Shown here: one piece after another, positions 31,559 to 43,224 of the stretch | How positions within the stretch are numbered: position 1 is the first letter of the stretch | Layout: the number at the start of each line of letters is the position of its first letter | Translations under genes and position numbers: made by a program | NCBI GenBank assembly: GCA_018398585.1 | Contig: JAGTTD010000001.1 | Location: forward strand, 28,589,438 to 28,653,437 | Source: Simmondsia chinensis | Taxonomy: Eukaryota; Streptophyta; Magnoliopsida; Caryophyllales; Simmondsiaceae | Reading direction: 5' to 3' | Length of the DNA: 64,000 bases | Notes under the pieces: generated by a model | The model's database searches: none | The model's input: the letters and a program-made list of their open reading frames with translations, nothing else | What the model was told of the DNA's origin: nothing

Positions 31559-32827
31559 CTAGGCTTCCCTTTGTGCCAACAACAACATGCCTTTCTTGAC
31601 GAGGGCACGCATTTGCGCCATAGTCCTAGGCACTCCTTGCCCTATCTTGTGCACCTCTTGGGACATGCACCCAAGGTACTGAATCGAACCCATGCTGGCT
31701 GACTCAGCTTCTTCTTGCGCTTCTGCTGCCACGAGCGTGTTCAATGCCTTGCATTGGGGACAGTCTCGCGTGGATTGAGCCCCATCACATAAGAAACAAT
31801 TCTTTCTCCTGTCTTCATCCTTTTTACCTTCATGCCACTTGCCTTTGTCTTTGTGCTTTGGAGGATTGTGAGGCCTTTCTCCCCCACCCTTCTTCTTGTC
31901 ACTCCTTTGCTCCTTCTTCTTGGTGTAGTCTTTAAGGTCCACTAAGTTTTCGACTTCGGATATGGCATTGGCTAGGTCTTGGACACCTCTTCTTCTCAAC
32001 TCCAACTCAGCCCATGTTTGTAAGCCGTCCATTAAGTAGAAGAGTCTATTGGCTTCGGTCATGTTGGGGATCTCCAACATGAGTGATTGATACTCCATGA
32101 TGTACTCACGGGTTGGCCTGGTTTGCTTCAACCCACGAAGATTCTTTAAGGCCATCAATTCTGCGTTTTTAGGGACAAATTGCTTTTTGAACTCATGGAC
32201 AAATTCTTCCCAAGTGTCCACGGTACAAGTCCCACGAGCAATGTCACCGTGTCTTCTTCTCCACCATAGCACAGCATCATGAGTCAAGTACATGGTGGCT
32301 GTGCTAATTTTGGTGTCTTCATTGTCAATGTGCAAGGCCTTGAAGTATCTCTCCATACTCCATAGAAAGTTGTCCACTTCCTTAGCATTGTGTTTCCCAT
32401 TGAACATGGGCGATTCAGGGACCCGGGCGCGTGGCACTGCAGCCCCGGTGCCCATGCCACCCGCTAGTGCTGTCTTGCATAGCACGCAGTTCGTTTTGAC
32501 AATGTCAACCTCCTGCCTGAGCCCAAACATTGCCTCTGTCAGCTGGCCCAACCGGTCGTCTACAGTGGCCTTCATCTCCTCAAGCGCATAGGGAAGTTTT
32601 TCCTCTATTCCCGAGACACGTCCTTTAATAACGTCCAAGGTTTCAAGGTTTTCATGAACATCACCCATTGCCATCTCCAATCTTGCCACACACACCTCAA
32701 GTTCCGTAGGTCTTTCCCCTTGCACCGAAGGTTCCCTATTTTTGTGGGACTTTTTGGCTCGCGTTTCTGACGTCGCTCTCAATTGCTCCTCTATGACTTG
32801 TGACACTCCAAAATTTTCTTCTTCCAT
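31559..32827 (-). CDS. Ty3/gypsy gag polyprotein, intact frame
   Basis: Capsid/nucleocapsid protein of the gag-only element. ATG at 32827; 422 codons without a stop. The N-terminal third has Glu/Lys heptads that suggest a coiled coil; the gag core lies at about residues 140-260 (FNGKHNAKEVDNFLWSMERY, TATMYLTHDAVLWWRRR, FKKQFVPKNAELMALKNL); then a Lys-rich linker and one zinc knuckle-like CFLCDGAQSTRDCPQC at about 340-360, with spacing unlike the classic CX2CX4HX4C. It is the longest intact TE frame in the window after the LINE 1 block, which suggests it was under selection recently. Confidence 0.88.
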   Translation of the reverse strand: MEEENFGVSQVIEEQLRATSETRAKKSHKNREPSVQGERPTELEVCVARLEMAMGDVHENLETLDVIKGRVSGIEEKLPYALEEMKATVDDRLGQLTEAMFGLRQEVDIVKTNCVLCKTALAGGMGTGAAVPRARVPESPMFNGKHNAKEVDNFLWSMERYFKALHIDNEDTKISTATMYLTHDAVLWWRRRHGDIARGTCTVDTWEEFVHEFKKQFVPKNAELMALKNLRGLKQTRPTREYIMEYQSLMLEIPNMTEANRLFYLMDGLQTWAELELRRRGVQDLANAISEVENLVDLKDYTKKKEQRSDKKKGGGERPHNPPKHKDKGKWHEGKKDEDRRKNCFLCDGAQSTRDCPQCKALNTLVAAEAQEEAESASMGSIQYLGCMSQEVHKIGQGVPRTMAQMRALVKKGMLLLAQREA

Positions 32828-33566
32828 GGTCACGCACCAACTTATAATCCGTTGCTTGGCTTTGATACCACGTTGTCACGGAATGACATTTTCACTATGT
32901 CCAGGCCCGAGATGCCCCTTAACTTTGCCCTTAGGTCCCTCCTTAAGTCCCTTGATGCCACTTAGTTTCACTCTCAAAGTACCTCACTAAGTCAAGCTCA
33001 CTCGGTTTTTAGGCCCACGCAAACGGTAGTTGAGTACGTCTACGCAGCAGAATAATTTATAAGTTTGGAAGAATAGAAAATGCACACAAGTAAATTAGAT
33101 AGAGAGAGGCTCACGGTTAAGAGGAAGAGAGTTTGATTGAATGGGAAAATGTTATGGTGGCATATCCCCGACCTTAGTATTTATAGTGCTTGGATTACAT
33201 TGCATACATTTAATTGGTAGAAGGATCTCGAACTTGGCTAGTCACAACATGTGACTCTTCAAGTGCCACGGTTTGAACTTAGCATGAATGAGGTCTAGAT
33301 TCATTTAGCATGTGTTTACAATTTCCTAGGGACACTTCTCTTGGGTGGCTGTGCCTTGGAGCACTACCCCAGTAGGTTGTCTTACATTCTAGAATATTCC
33401 TAACTAGCCTAGTTACAAGCCAACCATGCATTAAGGCCCACACGGTTCCCATGCAACTAGGTCCTTTACTTTGCTTCATTTTAGATACATATCCAATTGG
33501 GCCTAGCCCGTACACAATTGTGACATAGCAAAATTTCTACTGAAATAGTCAACCCGTGACAATACT

Positions 33567-34166
33567 CTCAACCTCCTTTTCCCTTTGTCACAGGTTACCA
33601 AGCACTACACCCAGGATAGAATTTTACTTTTAGTGTGTTTACAACCTAATTTCAAGGGAGTTGGGACGGCACCGTTTTGAGCAAGCCCCATGTGCTTGTC
33701 ATGTTAGGCCCTCCTTGAGTAAAGTAAGGCCTTTAGATGCTGAGATAACGACCTCTCGAGCCCAGCTACTTGAGAGTTTAAAACCCTGACAAGGGTATCA
33801 ACCACTCGAGACTCGAGATGATTGAGGGGGTAAAAGGAGCTCAAGCTCAGGGGATTTCCTAGAATGCTACAAGATGGGTGGTTTTCAGCTCGAGATAGTT
33901 ATTTGGAGCGCAATTTCAGAATGCGTGGCCATCAAGCTTATCCAACAGAATGTGGGGCATCTAGAAGGGACTCCAGCTGAAAAACGAATGTGGGTTTCAT
34001 GAAGGACTCTTGAGCACACCAAATCAAGGGCACCTTCATTGCTCATTCGCACGTCAACAAAGCTTTGTGGCCTACATGGGAGGAAAATGCCACAGAAATA
34101 GGGGCAACCATTATTTCGTTTTTCTATAAATAAGAGATACTATTGTAGTTGTAAAGGGTCCAACAC
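33567..34166 (+). repeat. Probable left part of an older LTR, split by the chromovirus
   Basis: The sequence has an LTR-like TATA box (CTATAAATAAG at 34124) and continues after 39519 with CATATAAAACTTCTTC once the chromovirus and its CACTC duplication are removed. A leader-like GCGACCACAGTGGGAGGC follows at about 40328-40346 and a degenerate gag-like region at 40400-41030. LTR limits could not be fixed. Confidence 0.4.
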
Positions 34167-34171
34167 CACTC

Positions 34172-34496
34172 TGTGACGATTTGGAATTAAGGGAGGTTGT
34201 AAGTAGTGGTAATTCTTGTAAATATTTGAATAAGGAGATTGGCGGGAAAAGTATGGTAGTGGCTGAGGTTAGTTAAGTCGGTTATCTCTTGTCTTGCTAG
34301 ATATTTTAGCTCCACCGACTTAGTTGATTGGAGTATAGATGCTGTGGATTGTTGATTGTAAGATTCATTGAATGAAATACATTTTGATTCTTCTTCCTTA
34401 ATCTCAATTCTCTCTACTTCTTCTCTCAATTTCTCTGCTTCTCAACTCTAATTCTTCTTCTATCCTAGGTTATGATTCAAATCTCGAATCATAACA
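34172..34496 (+). repeat. 5' LTR of the Reina-like element
   Basis: Starts TGTGACGATTTGG and ends GAATCATAACA. Pairs with 39216-39514, which lacks about 26 bp of this copy. Confidence 0.9.
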
Positions 34497-34625
34497 ATTG
34501 GTATTAGAGCTTGCTGAATTTTGCATTCATCTTGCTGAAATTTCATTCGAAAGTAGCTGACTTGCATCTCAAAGCTTACGTTCGCTTACAATTGATTACT
34601 CATTGCTCGATTGGATCGGGCTAGA

Positions 34626-36004
34626 TGCAAGAAAGCTTTGGCAATGGCTGGAGGATTTATAACTAAAGCTAATGCTTCTACTTATGCTAAAGTTACTGCT
34701 GGAGCTGCTGCTAATGTTAGAACTAGTACTGGTGCTAATGCAGCTATGAATTCAAGTTCGGATGAGCGTGTAGCTCAAGTGCAACAGCAGATTCAAGAAT
34801 TGGTATTTTTGGAGATCAAACTCGAAATGTGACTCATTCGCAACAGTAAGTACATCAGTAGCTGGCTAGTTTGCAAGAACAAGCTCTTCGTCAAGTGATG
34901 CCTCCTGGAGCTGGAATACTGTCACCTACAAGCCAACACGCCAGATCTCTTAATCCCTTGTATCCTCGAGTTTCTTTAGAGAATGCTGAAGGTGTAGCTG
35001 TGGTCAAGAACTCTGGTTACAGGCAGCCTAAGGTGGAAATTGACACCTTCAATGGATCGTAGCCTCAATCTTGGATTAGAAGGTGTGAGAGATATTTTCG
35101 CTTTTATCATGTGATGGAAGCTGAGAAGGTGAAGTTAGCAACTGTGCATTTACAAGAAGACCATGAGGTATGGTTCCATAGCTTGATTCTTAGCAATCCT
35201 AATACCACTTGGTTTGAATTTGTCAGTGAATTCTGTGAGAGATTTGGTGATGAAGATCTAGGGGATGTGGTGGATAATTTCAACAAAGTAACTCAAACAA
35301 CTTCAGTAAGAGAGTACATCACTCGGTTTGAGAATTTAAAAGCAAGAATGATGTCTGTGAACCCTGGAGCTAGTGAGGCATACCATGTCTCTAGCTTCAT
35401 TTTTGGTCTCAAGCCAAGGATTAAAAACTTGGTTAAAGCAATCAGTCCTTTGACCTTGTCCCGGGCTTATTCTAAAGCCAAGCTGTATGTGGCTATGGTT
35501 CTTGCAAGTTCTGATGCACAGAAGAGCAAGAGTGGCCAGGCAAGTTCATCAGTGCAAATCAGTAATAAGAGTGCACCTAGGCCTTTGAGCTTAGAGGAGA
35601 AAAAGGCTCAGAGATTATGCTTCAAGTGCAACCAACAATATTTCTTTGGACACAAATGTAATCCTAAGCTTCTCATGTCTGGTTTTAGAGCTGAGGCTGA
35701 TGAAGGATCAGATGGCCAGGAAGGGGAAGTGGAGTACAATGATTATGTGGAGGAGGTACAAGAAGTGGATTCTGAAGAGAATGAGATAGAAATTTCAGTT
35801 AGGCCCCTGACTGGTAATGGCTCGCATAATACTATAAGAATCAAAGGTGAAGCTAGTCACAAACCACTCTTGATCTTGATTGAAAGTGGAAGTACTCATA
35901 GTTTTGTTGATCCAAAAGTTGTTAAGAGAGTGGGCCATGAAATGATCAAAACAAGTCCCTTAGCCGTGACTGTTGCTGATGGAATTCAATGCTTACTCAA
36001 ATGA
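34626..36004 (+). pseudogene. Chromovirus gag and protease
   Basis: The longest open block is 35111-36004 (297 aa). It holds the gag core (VWFHSLILSNPNTTWFEFV, TTSVREYITRFENLKARM, FIFGLKPRIKNLVKAI), the zinc knuckle CFKCNQQYFFGHKC in the spacing usual for this group, and a retropepsin site reading IESGSTHSFVD, where Glu replaces the catalytic Asp. Frame breaks at 34830 and 35061 separate it from its N-terminal part (34626-35062). Confidence 0.88.
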
Positions 36005-36195
36005 GGTGTAATTATTTTAGTTGGCAGATGCGAGGTCACTCGTTTGTTTATGACTTCAGAGTTTTGAAGTTAGGTGGATGTGATATGGTTCTTAGGGTGG
36101 ATTGGATGAAGACAATTAGTCCCCTGATGTTTGATTTTGCCTAACTATCAATCTCCTTTGAGTTAAATGGTAAAGCAAGCAAGCTTCAGGGAATT

Positions 36196-37680
36196 GTGGA
36201 ACAAGGCCTGCTACAGTTGATGAGTGGCAACAGATTAGAAGGAGTGATCAAAAATCAATATTATCAATGGATAGGACATTTGTTCTCTATCGCAACTGAG
36301 ATAGAAAAGGTAGGGGTAAATTCAGATCCTTCCATAAGCAAGCTGCTTCAGGAATTCAGTGACTTATTTGATCAACCAACTTGCCTTCCTCCTAGAGGAT
36401 CCTTTGATCATGCTTTTCCGTTGAAATCCAATTTAGATCCTATCAATTTGAGGCCTTAAAAGTACCCTCATTCACAGAAGAGCGGGATTAAAAAACAGGT
36501 GGACGAGTTGCCGAAAACTGAGTTCATTAGACAAAGCCACAACCCTTTTACTTCTCCTGTCATACTTGTCAAAAAGAAGGATGGGTCCTCAAGGATGTGC
36601 ATAGACTACAGGCAACTAAATGCCCTTACCATAAAGGATAAGTTCCCAATTCCAATTATTGATGATCTCTTGGATGAATCGCATGGATCACATTACTTTT
36701 CCAAGTTGGATTTGAGGCAAAGGTATTATCAGATTTGAGTAATGAAGCAAGACATTCACAAGACTGCTTTTAGAACTCATCATGGACATTACGAATTCGT
36801 GGTGATGCCTTTTGGATTGACAAATGCTCCAGCCACGTTTCAGATCTTGATGAATTCAGTCTTTAAGCCATTGTTGAGGAAGTTTGTCTTGGTCTTCTTT
36901 GATGACATCTTGGTGCATAGTCCTTCCTTGGAATCACATGTGGATCATCTTAGGCAGGTGTTTGGGCTCATGCGACAGCACATGTCATATGCTATGCTGT
37001 CTAAGTGCACTTTTGCTCAATGTCAAGTGGAGTATTTGGGTCATATTATCTCTTCTGCTGGTGTAGCCACTGATCCAGCCAAGACTGAAGCAATGAAACA
37101 ATGGCCAAGACGTATTTCCCTCAAGCAGTTGAGAGGATTCTTGGGATTAACTAGCTATTACTAAAAATTTGTAGTAGTCTATGGTATGATTACTAAACCA
37201 TTAGCTGATCTCCTCAAAAGAGATGCCTTCCATTGGTCTAAAGCAGCTCAAGAGGCATTTGAAAGGTTGAAGATTGCCATATGCTCAACTCCCGTGCTTG
37301 TTATGCCAGATTTCAGTGTTCCTTTTACATTGGAAACAGATGCTAGTGGAACTAGAGAAGGAGCAGTTTTATCCCAAAGAGGAAGGCCTGTGGCCTATTT
37401 AAGGCCTTAGCCCAAGGCACGTGAGCTTATCCATTTATGAGAAGGAGTATCTTGCAATCCTCATGGCAGTTAAGAAGTGGAGGCATTACCTGGAGGGACA
37501 TCATTTCATTACTAGGACTGATCATCAAAGTCTTACATACTTACTGGAGTAGAAAATTACTACAAGGGTGCAGGGTAAGGGTCTCATGAAAATGTTGGGA
37601 CTAGACTATTCAATTAAGTATTTGAGTATTTCAGGGGCAGGGAGAATTTAGCTGTTAATGCATTGTCACCCAAGCAGGAA
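36196..37680 (+). pseudogene. Chromovirus reverse transcriptase and RNase H
   Basis: RT motifs in order: [58 protein letters not shown] (the YXDD motif as FFDD, intact) and [14 protein letters not shown]. RNase H: ETDASGTREGAVLSQRGRP, then ITRTDHQSLTYL. Stops at 36457, 36736, 37162 and 37408 break the frame. Confidence 0.9.
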
Positions 37681-37899
37681 GGGACAGAATCAGCTTCTTG
37701 TTTTGCTATTTCAATTGCTTTGCCTTCTTGGATGGATGAGGTGCATAAGTCTTCTGATGGAGATAGCTTTGCTTAAGAATGTATCACAGCCTTTAGCATC
37801 AGGAATAGCTTCCCTGGTGGAGATTCAGATGTAGCTGTTGCTAATGGAATTATTAGACTGAAGAGTAAGGCGTACATTGGCTCTGTGACTAAATTAAGG

Positions 37900-38600
37900 A
37901 GGCAAATTATTGTGGTTTCTCATGTTTCTACTTGGGGAGGGCACTCTGGTATAGAAGGAACATATTAAAGGCTGAGACAGTACTTCCATTGGCCTTGCAT
38001 GAGGAAGGATGTTATGGAATTTGTTCAAGCTTGTGATGTTTGCCAAGATACTAAAACCAATCGTATACATTATCAAGGCTTGCTACAGCCTTTACCCATT
38101 CCAGATAGAGCATGGCGATATATAAGTATGGATTTCACTGAGGGTTTGCCCCAATCTAAAGGGAAGGAGGTAATTTGGGTTGTAGTGGATCGAATCACAG
38201 AGTTTGGGCATTTCATAGCCCTGAATCATCTAATTTCAGCTGAGAAACTTGCCAAGGTGTTCTTAGACAACATCTAGAAGCTTCATGGGTTGCCTCAATT
38301 CATTGTTTCTGTTCGAGATAGATTGTTCACAAGTCATTTCTGGGGTGAGTTGTTTTTGCTGCCAGGTTCATCCTTTGCTTTTGCTGCCAGGTTCATCCTT
38401 GGCTTTGAGCTCATCTTATCACCCACAAACAAATGGGCAAACAAAGAGGGTAAATCAATGCGTAGAACAGTACTTGAGGAGCATGACCTTTAACTATCCC
38501 AAGCAATGGTACATGTGGTTGTCTTTGGCATAATTCTGGTACAATTCACATGCTCATTCTACTTTATGAACAAATCCCTTCAAGGCTCTTTATGGCTATG
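37900..38600 (+). pseudogene. Chromovirus integrase
   Basis: CDVCQDTKTNRIHYQGLLQP (zinc-binding end), WRYISMDFTEGLPQSKGKEV (first catalytic Asp), VSVRDRLFTSHFW (second, in a changed TDRD context), then SSYHPQTNGQTKRVNQCVEQ across a frame change. A 25-bp-class tandem duplication (CTTTTGCTGCCAGGTTCATC) at about 38355-38402 shifts the frame. Confidence 0.87.
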
Positions 38601-38710
38601 ATCCTTCATCTCCAATGGTGTTGCAAGGAGCTACTTTTTCTGTTAGTGATGTTAATGAACTGCTACTTCAGAGGAAGCAATTGGTTCAGCAGCTCAAGGA
38701 TAACTTGTAA

Positions 38711-39187
38711 TTGGCGAAGGTTAGGATGAAATTCTATGCTAAGAGGAAGCGTGTTGATAAGACATTTCAGATGGGAGATCTTGTTTACTTGAAACTGCAA
38801 CCTTACAGGCAATCAAGTGTAGCAGTGAGCAAGAGTGTGAAGTTGAGTGTACATTATTTTGGGCCTTGCAAGGTGTTGGAAAAGGTGGGAAGAGTTGCTT
38901 ATAGACTGAAGCTTCCCCCAAATTCTTTTGTCCATCCAGTCTTCCATGTTTCCCTTCTGAAGCAGCATGTGGCTGATGGTACGGCCAGTTCAATTTCTCC
39001 TCTAGAAGTAGCAGTCATTGGTGACATTGTGCAGGAACCAGCAGCTGTCTCGGATTCAAGAGTGATACAGCTATAAGGCAATCAGATTTAGGAGGTGTTA
39101 GTGCAGTGGACTATTTTGGATCATGAAGACGCTACTTGGGAGAAGTTGAGTTTCATCAGGAGTCAATTTCCATCCTTTCATTCTTGA
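38711..39187 (+). pseudogene. Integrase C-terminus and chromodomain
   Basis: VDKTFQMGDLVYLKLQPYRQ, FGPCKVLEKVGRVAYRLKLP and PVFHVSLLKQH are the GPY/F integrase end. After stops at 39074 and 39089 the frame reads EVLVQWTILDHEDATWEKLS, a chromodomain core, up to the stop at 39185-39187. Chromodomains target integration to chromatin in this lineage. Confidence 0.88.
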
Positions 39188-39215
39188 GACAACAATGTTC
39201 TCAAGGAGGGAGTAT

Positions 39216-39514
39216 TGTCATGATTTGGAACTAAGGGAGGTCGTAAGTAGTGGCAATTCTTATAAATATTTGAATAAGCGGATTGGAGGGAAAAGTATTA
39301 TATTGGACGAGGTTAGTTAAGTCGTGTCTTGCTAGATATTTAAGCTCCACCGACTTAGTTGATTGGAGTATAAATGTTGTGGATTGTTGGTTGTAAGATT
39401 CATTGAATGAATTACATTCTAATTCTTCTTCCTCAATCTCAATTCTCTCTACTTCTTCTCTCAATTTTTCTTCTATCCTAGGTTATGATTCAAGATTGAT
39501 CTTGAATCATAACA
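39216..39514 (+). repeat. 3' LTR of the Reina-like element with terminal hairpin
   Basis: Starts TGTCATGATTTGG. Its last 30 bp contain the inverted repeat ATGATTCAAG...CTTGAATCAT (39486-39511) with a 6-base loop, directly before the terminal ACA. Confidence 0.88.
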
Positions 39515-39519
39515 CACTC

Positions 39520-40102
39520 ATATAAAACTTCTTCAAGTTTTCTTTACAACACACCTGTGATTTTTCCTAGGAGTAGCGAGACTTAGCTTAGCTTAGTGTA
39601 TCATTGATCTTGTTGTACTTGCTTGTTCAGTAACACAGTGCTTTGGGCTTCAGGTATGAGCTCTTCGTTTTAATCTGTTCCCAAAATCGTCAAGTTAAGA
39701 ATTGAGGCTTTAGTTTAAGGCTTTGACGGCCATGGCTTGACCTTAATTGTGTTGGTCTTAACACTACTATCACTACTTAATAAGTTAGGTGAACTTAGGT
39801 TTGTGCCATTGTTCTAAGGGCTTTGACAGTCAAGGCTTGACCTTGATTGTGTTGGTCCTCATCTAACAGTTTGCTCCACCTAAATCTTGTCAGACTCTAA
39901 CTCATTCGAGTTATTATAAGTCAAGGGTGCTAGGCCCAAAAATCTAATTGACTCAAGCTTATAAGTGTACTACTGAGCTCTTGGGTTTGTCTCCATCCCA
40001 ATTCCTTACTTTTAAGTGTACGAGAAAAGGTGTCTGCGGGCCTTGCTCTATCACTATAACTGTCACTTGAGTTTGGTCCATACCCCTTTAATTTTCTGCT
40101 GT

Positions 40103-40133
<31 letters not shown>

Positions 40134-40400
40134 AAAACTTCACAAAAATTATAAAAGTCTCCTTAATTGAAGCATAAGCAGAATTCACGTGTTAAACAAA
40201 CGAAGTTGGATATACCAAAATATCACCTCCTTTTCTCCGAGAAGCTGAGTAGTTAAGGTCAAAGACGTGTGATCCAAATTTAGGCCCACTCCTAATCGCG
40301 GTGGTGCCTTTTGCGAACACGCTTTTAGCGACCACAGTGGGAGGCATAACTCAAGACTTAATTGTCTTCAACCCCATCATAGATTATCAAAACGTAATCT
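39520..40400 (+). other. Probable continuation of the older LTR and leader
   Basis: A 42-bp block GGCTTTGACGGCCATGGCTT (39720) recurs at 39821 in similar form. A (TA)n run lies at 40103-40131. GCGACCACAGTGGGAGGC near 40330 resembles a leader/primer region of large gypsy elements. No reliable LTR ends. Confidence 0.35.
40103..40131. repeat. (TA)n microsatellite
   Basis: About 14 TA repeats. Confidence 0.95.
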
Positions 40401-41030
40401 CAGACCATTCACCAATGGTCAAAACAAGGAGATCTGGTGCTCTCGAGCATGAGGAACTAGAAGGCCTTGCCTTAATTATGTCCCACTTGAGCACCCTTTT
40501 GAACAAAGTCATGTATCACACGGGGATGAAACTAGTTACAATCATGGCAATGAAAGCGGAGGAGATGAAGACATCCTAGAGGATGAGCGTATTGGGCTTG
40601 ATGGCTATTATTGCAAGAGTTTTATGGCCATGCTCAAGCGTCATTTGGAAAGCGTGGATCAAAGGGTTTAACAGGCCATGAAAGAGGCCTTTGAAAAACA
40701 ACGTGCTACAACAGAGCGCACTCTGGGGGCCCAGCATGAAAAATCTATCGTCGTGAGAGCAGTAATCAATGACGTTGGGACCTTGACGAATGAAAAGGTT
40801 CATAGAGAAACTAACAGTATTAGTTGAGATGAACTGAACCTTGTCTTCTACTGCTACCCTTATAGCTAAAAACGTGGCGAGGCAGATAGTAGTTGAAGTC
40901 GAGCCTATCTTAGTCAGGTAGGCTGAGACTCATAATGGCTTAGTCCAAGCCATTAGAGAGGATACTAGGCAGCCGCACGCCTGTTCCTCCTCCTTCAGTT
41001 CCAACCGGGTACCCTTATAATGTTCCCTCA
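40401..41030 (+). pseudogene. Degenerate gag-like N-terminus, family uncertain
   Basis: ATG at 40418 gives MVKTRRSGALEHEELEGLAL; a later frame gives KSFMAMLKRHLESVDQRV and MKEAFEKQRATTERTLGAQH, charged and probably helical. The MxxTRRSG start resembles gag proteins of large plant gypsy elements. Several stops. It is cut at 41085 by an LTR insertion. Confidence 0.35.
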
Positions 41031-41431
41031 AGCTAAGGGTTGCAAGTTGCTCAGGTTGACCACACAATCCCTGAGAGAGTGGGATATTGGAATATATGTC
41101 CTAGAAAAACCCAGTTAGTTAGTTTTAAATATTAAATAAATAAAATTATTTTATTATTTTATTGTCTGATTATGTTTTACGAGTTAAACATGCGTGTGAT
41201 TGTTTTTCTAAAGCGTTCCATGAGATGGACGTAGTCCAAGATGACATGTTAGGTTTGGTTTAAGTGGTCAATACGATTGAACCACGGAAAGACTTAGATC
41301 AAACTAGTGACATATTGTCAAAGTATGTTTGTAGTCGGTGAAAAAGTTTGGACAACTTGTTTGATAAGGCTATAATATGATACTTTTGATGATTTATCTT
41401 GGTCATGTGGATAAGGATCCAAGAGTATTAT

Positions 41432-42836
41432 TGATGCTTAATATTTGCTTAGCAAGTGCACTAAGTCATATCAAAATGAGTAGAGTATCATCCCACGAGG
41501 ATGTTATTCAACGAGTATCAAAATTAGTAGTTTCAGCACTATTTGAAAGACCGAAATTTGAAGTTTTTGATGTGAAACAAAACAAAATGAAAAAGAACAA
41601 AAATGGTTACTGATTTTATGAAAGGTTTACTAATTTTGGATGATTTTTATAATTTAATGAGATCCAAGTTATCCGATTTCACCTAGTTGCATCAATATAC
41701 CTTTCTATTCTCGATATTCAAGTTGTTATTACGTGTTGATGGTCGAAAATCCTAATTTACTAAATATTCTTTCTCTAGAAACATTTAGCATGCTCTATTA
41801 CATATTAACTCATCAATCTCTTGTATGAATTTAGATAAGAAAAGAGTTTTGAAGATCCATAGTTTTCACTTAAGACCATACAAATCGCGTTAATCTATCT
41901 CTAGCATTTGCTCAATTTGTGGTGTTTATCATTTTAGCATTCATCATAAATCTCCTCTTGGAATGGTGATCAAGCATTCAAAACTCATGAACATAAATCT
42001 CCTCTTGGAATCGTGATCAAGCATTCAAAACTCATGAAGAACAATGATAAGCACTCAAACAGCATAATAAACAAACTTTGAATACGTTGAATTAGAAAAG
42101 AGCGTATATTACAACTTAGGCTACATCATAGCCTTGGAAAGACAAAACTAGTTCATGGTATACATAATATAAAGCAAAACTAAGACAAAATCCATAAAAT
42201 TAAAAAAGAAAAGGATAGAAAAGAACTTAAAAATATGAAATCACAAACCAACTTTCCTTCCATCCTTCTACTACGGTTTTCCTAAGTTTCCTGCTGCTTT
42301 GTTTTGAGTTTTTTTTTTTGGATGAATTGATGCTAAAAGACTTCCCAAGCATCCCTATTTATAGTATTTGAGGATGGAAAGTCATGAAATAGAAAAATAC
42401 AACAGGTTCTTCCTCATTTGCTAGAAGTGCCGCCCATGCTCATCAAGTTGCTAATTTTTTCATTTTTTTACTTCATTTGCCGCCCAAAACTCAACTTTTA
42501 CATCAAGTTGGATGTATTCATGAAGTTTTAAAGAAGTTCTTGCACTTGATTTGTCCATTTAACCCCTCAAAATTGAGATTTGCGACAATTTGTACATGTT
42601 GTTTCCTTGCATAACCGTGTAAAATGATGTGTTTAGTCCATTTTTTGCTTTTGTTTGATGTATCTTGCATTCACTTGTTGATGTTGATGACATCAAGATT
42701 TAGTAAAAAATGAGTATTTTTGCAAGGAAATAGCAATAAGAGCAAAAAGGAGCAAAAGCTATAAAAGTTTGATATAAAATAGTTAGAAAATGAACCTAAA
42801 TGATATGAATAATTATATACTAAATTAGACTTATCA
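41432..42836 (-). repeat. Left LTR (3' for the element)
   Basis: Contains a 46-bp tandem duplication (about 41943-42034, CATAAATCTCCTCTTGGAAT) not present in this form in the other LTR. Confidence 0.88.
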
Positions 42837-43224
42837 AAATACCCTCAAACTAAAAATACCCCTAAACTTAAATCTTGCTTGTCCTCGAGCAAGGCTAAAC
42901 ATTAAAGCACATGATCTCACGCTTTTTAATAATTTTTAACACAATTTTTAAAGCAAGAGTACTTCTATTAGAAAAGAATTACTGAGGTTCAAAGTTTAAA
43001 GTTCTAAAGGCAAAATAATCTTTCTAAGGGAAAACCCATCAATCACCTAGGTAACTGAATTAAAAGGTTGGCTAAAGAAATTAAATTTATCTGTTCTTTC
43101 TAATCTTAAGACACTCAAACCGAATAGATGACAAAAATCATGCCATTCATAACTAGACTTCTGAGGTCTGCCCAAGGCTAAAAGTTATTCACCAAATTTT
43201 CTCTTCTGCTTCTTTTTTTTTTAA

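Larger units (their letters stand above)
29544..33561 (-). mobile_element. Non-autonomous Ty3/gypsy with gag and protease only (TR-GAG-like)
   Basis: Left LTR (3' for the element) about 29544-30231, right LTR (5') 32874-33561, both near 688 bp, with ends TGTCACGG and CCGTGACA. Duplication ATACT at 29539-29543 and 33562-33566. On the minus strand a primer site TGGTATCAAAGCC follows the right LTR. The interior of about 2.6 kb holds gag and a retropepsin remnant and no RT, RNase H or integrase. Such gag-only LTR elements are known in plants as TR-GAG; movement would need pol from another element. Confidence 0.88.
34172..39514 (+). mobile_element. Ty3/gypsy chromovirus, Reina-like, nearly complete but inactivated
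   Basis: 5' LTR 34172-34496 (325 bp), 3' LTR 39216-39514 (299 bp), perfect 5-bp duplication CACTC (34167-34171 and 39515-39519). Primer site TTGGTATTAGAGC after the 5' LTR; AAGGAGGGAGTAT before the 3' LTR. The order gag, protease, RT, RNase H, integrase, chromodomain is complete. Short LTRs and the terminal chromodomain fit the Reina group. Stops at many sites make it non-coding. It is the only element here with recognisable pol and chromodomain in full order, so it or relatives could serve gag-only elements with matching ends. Confidence 0.92.
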
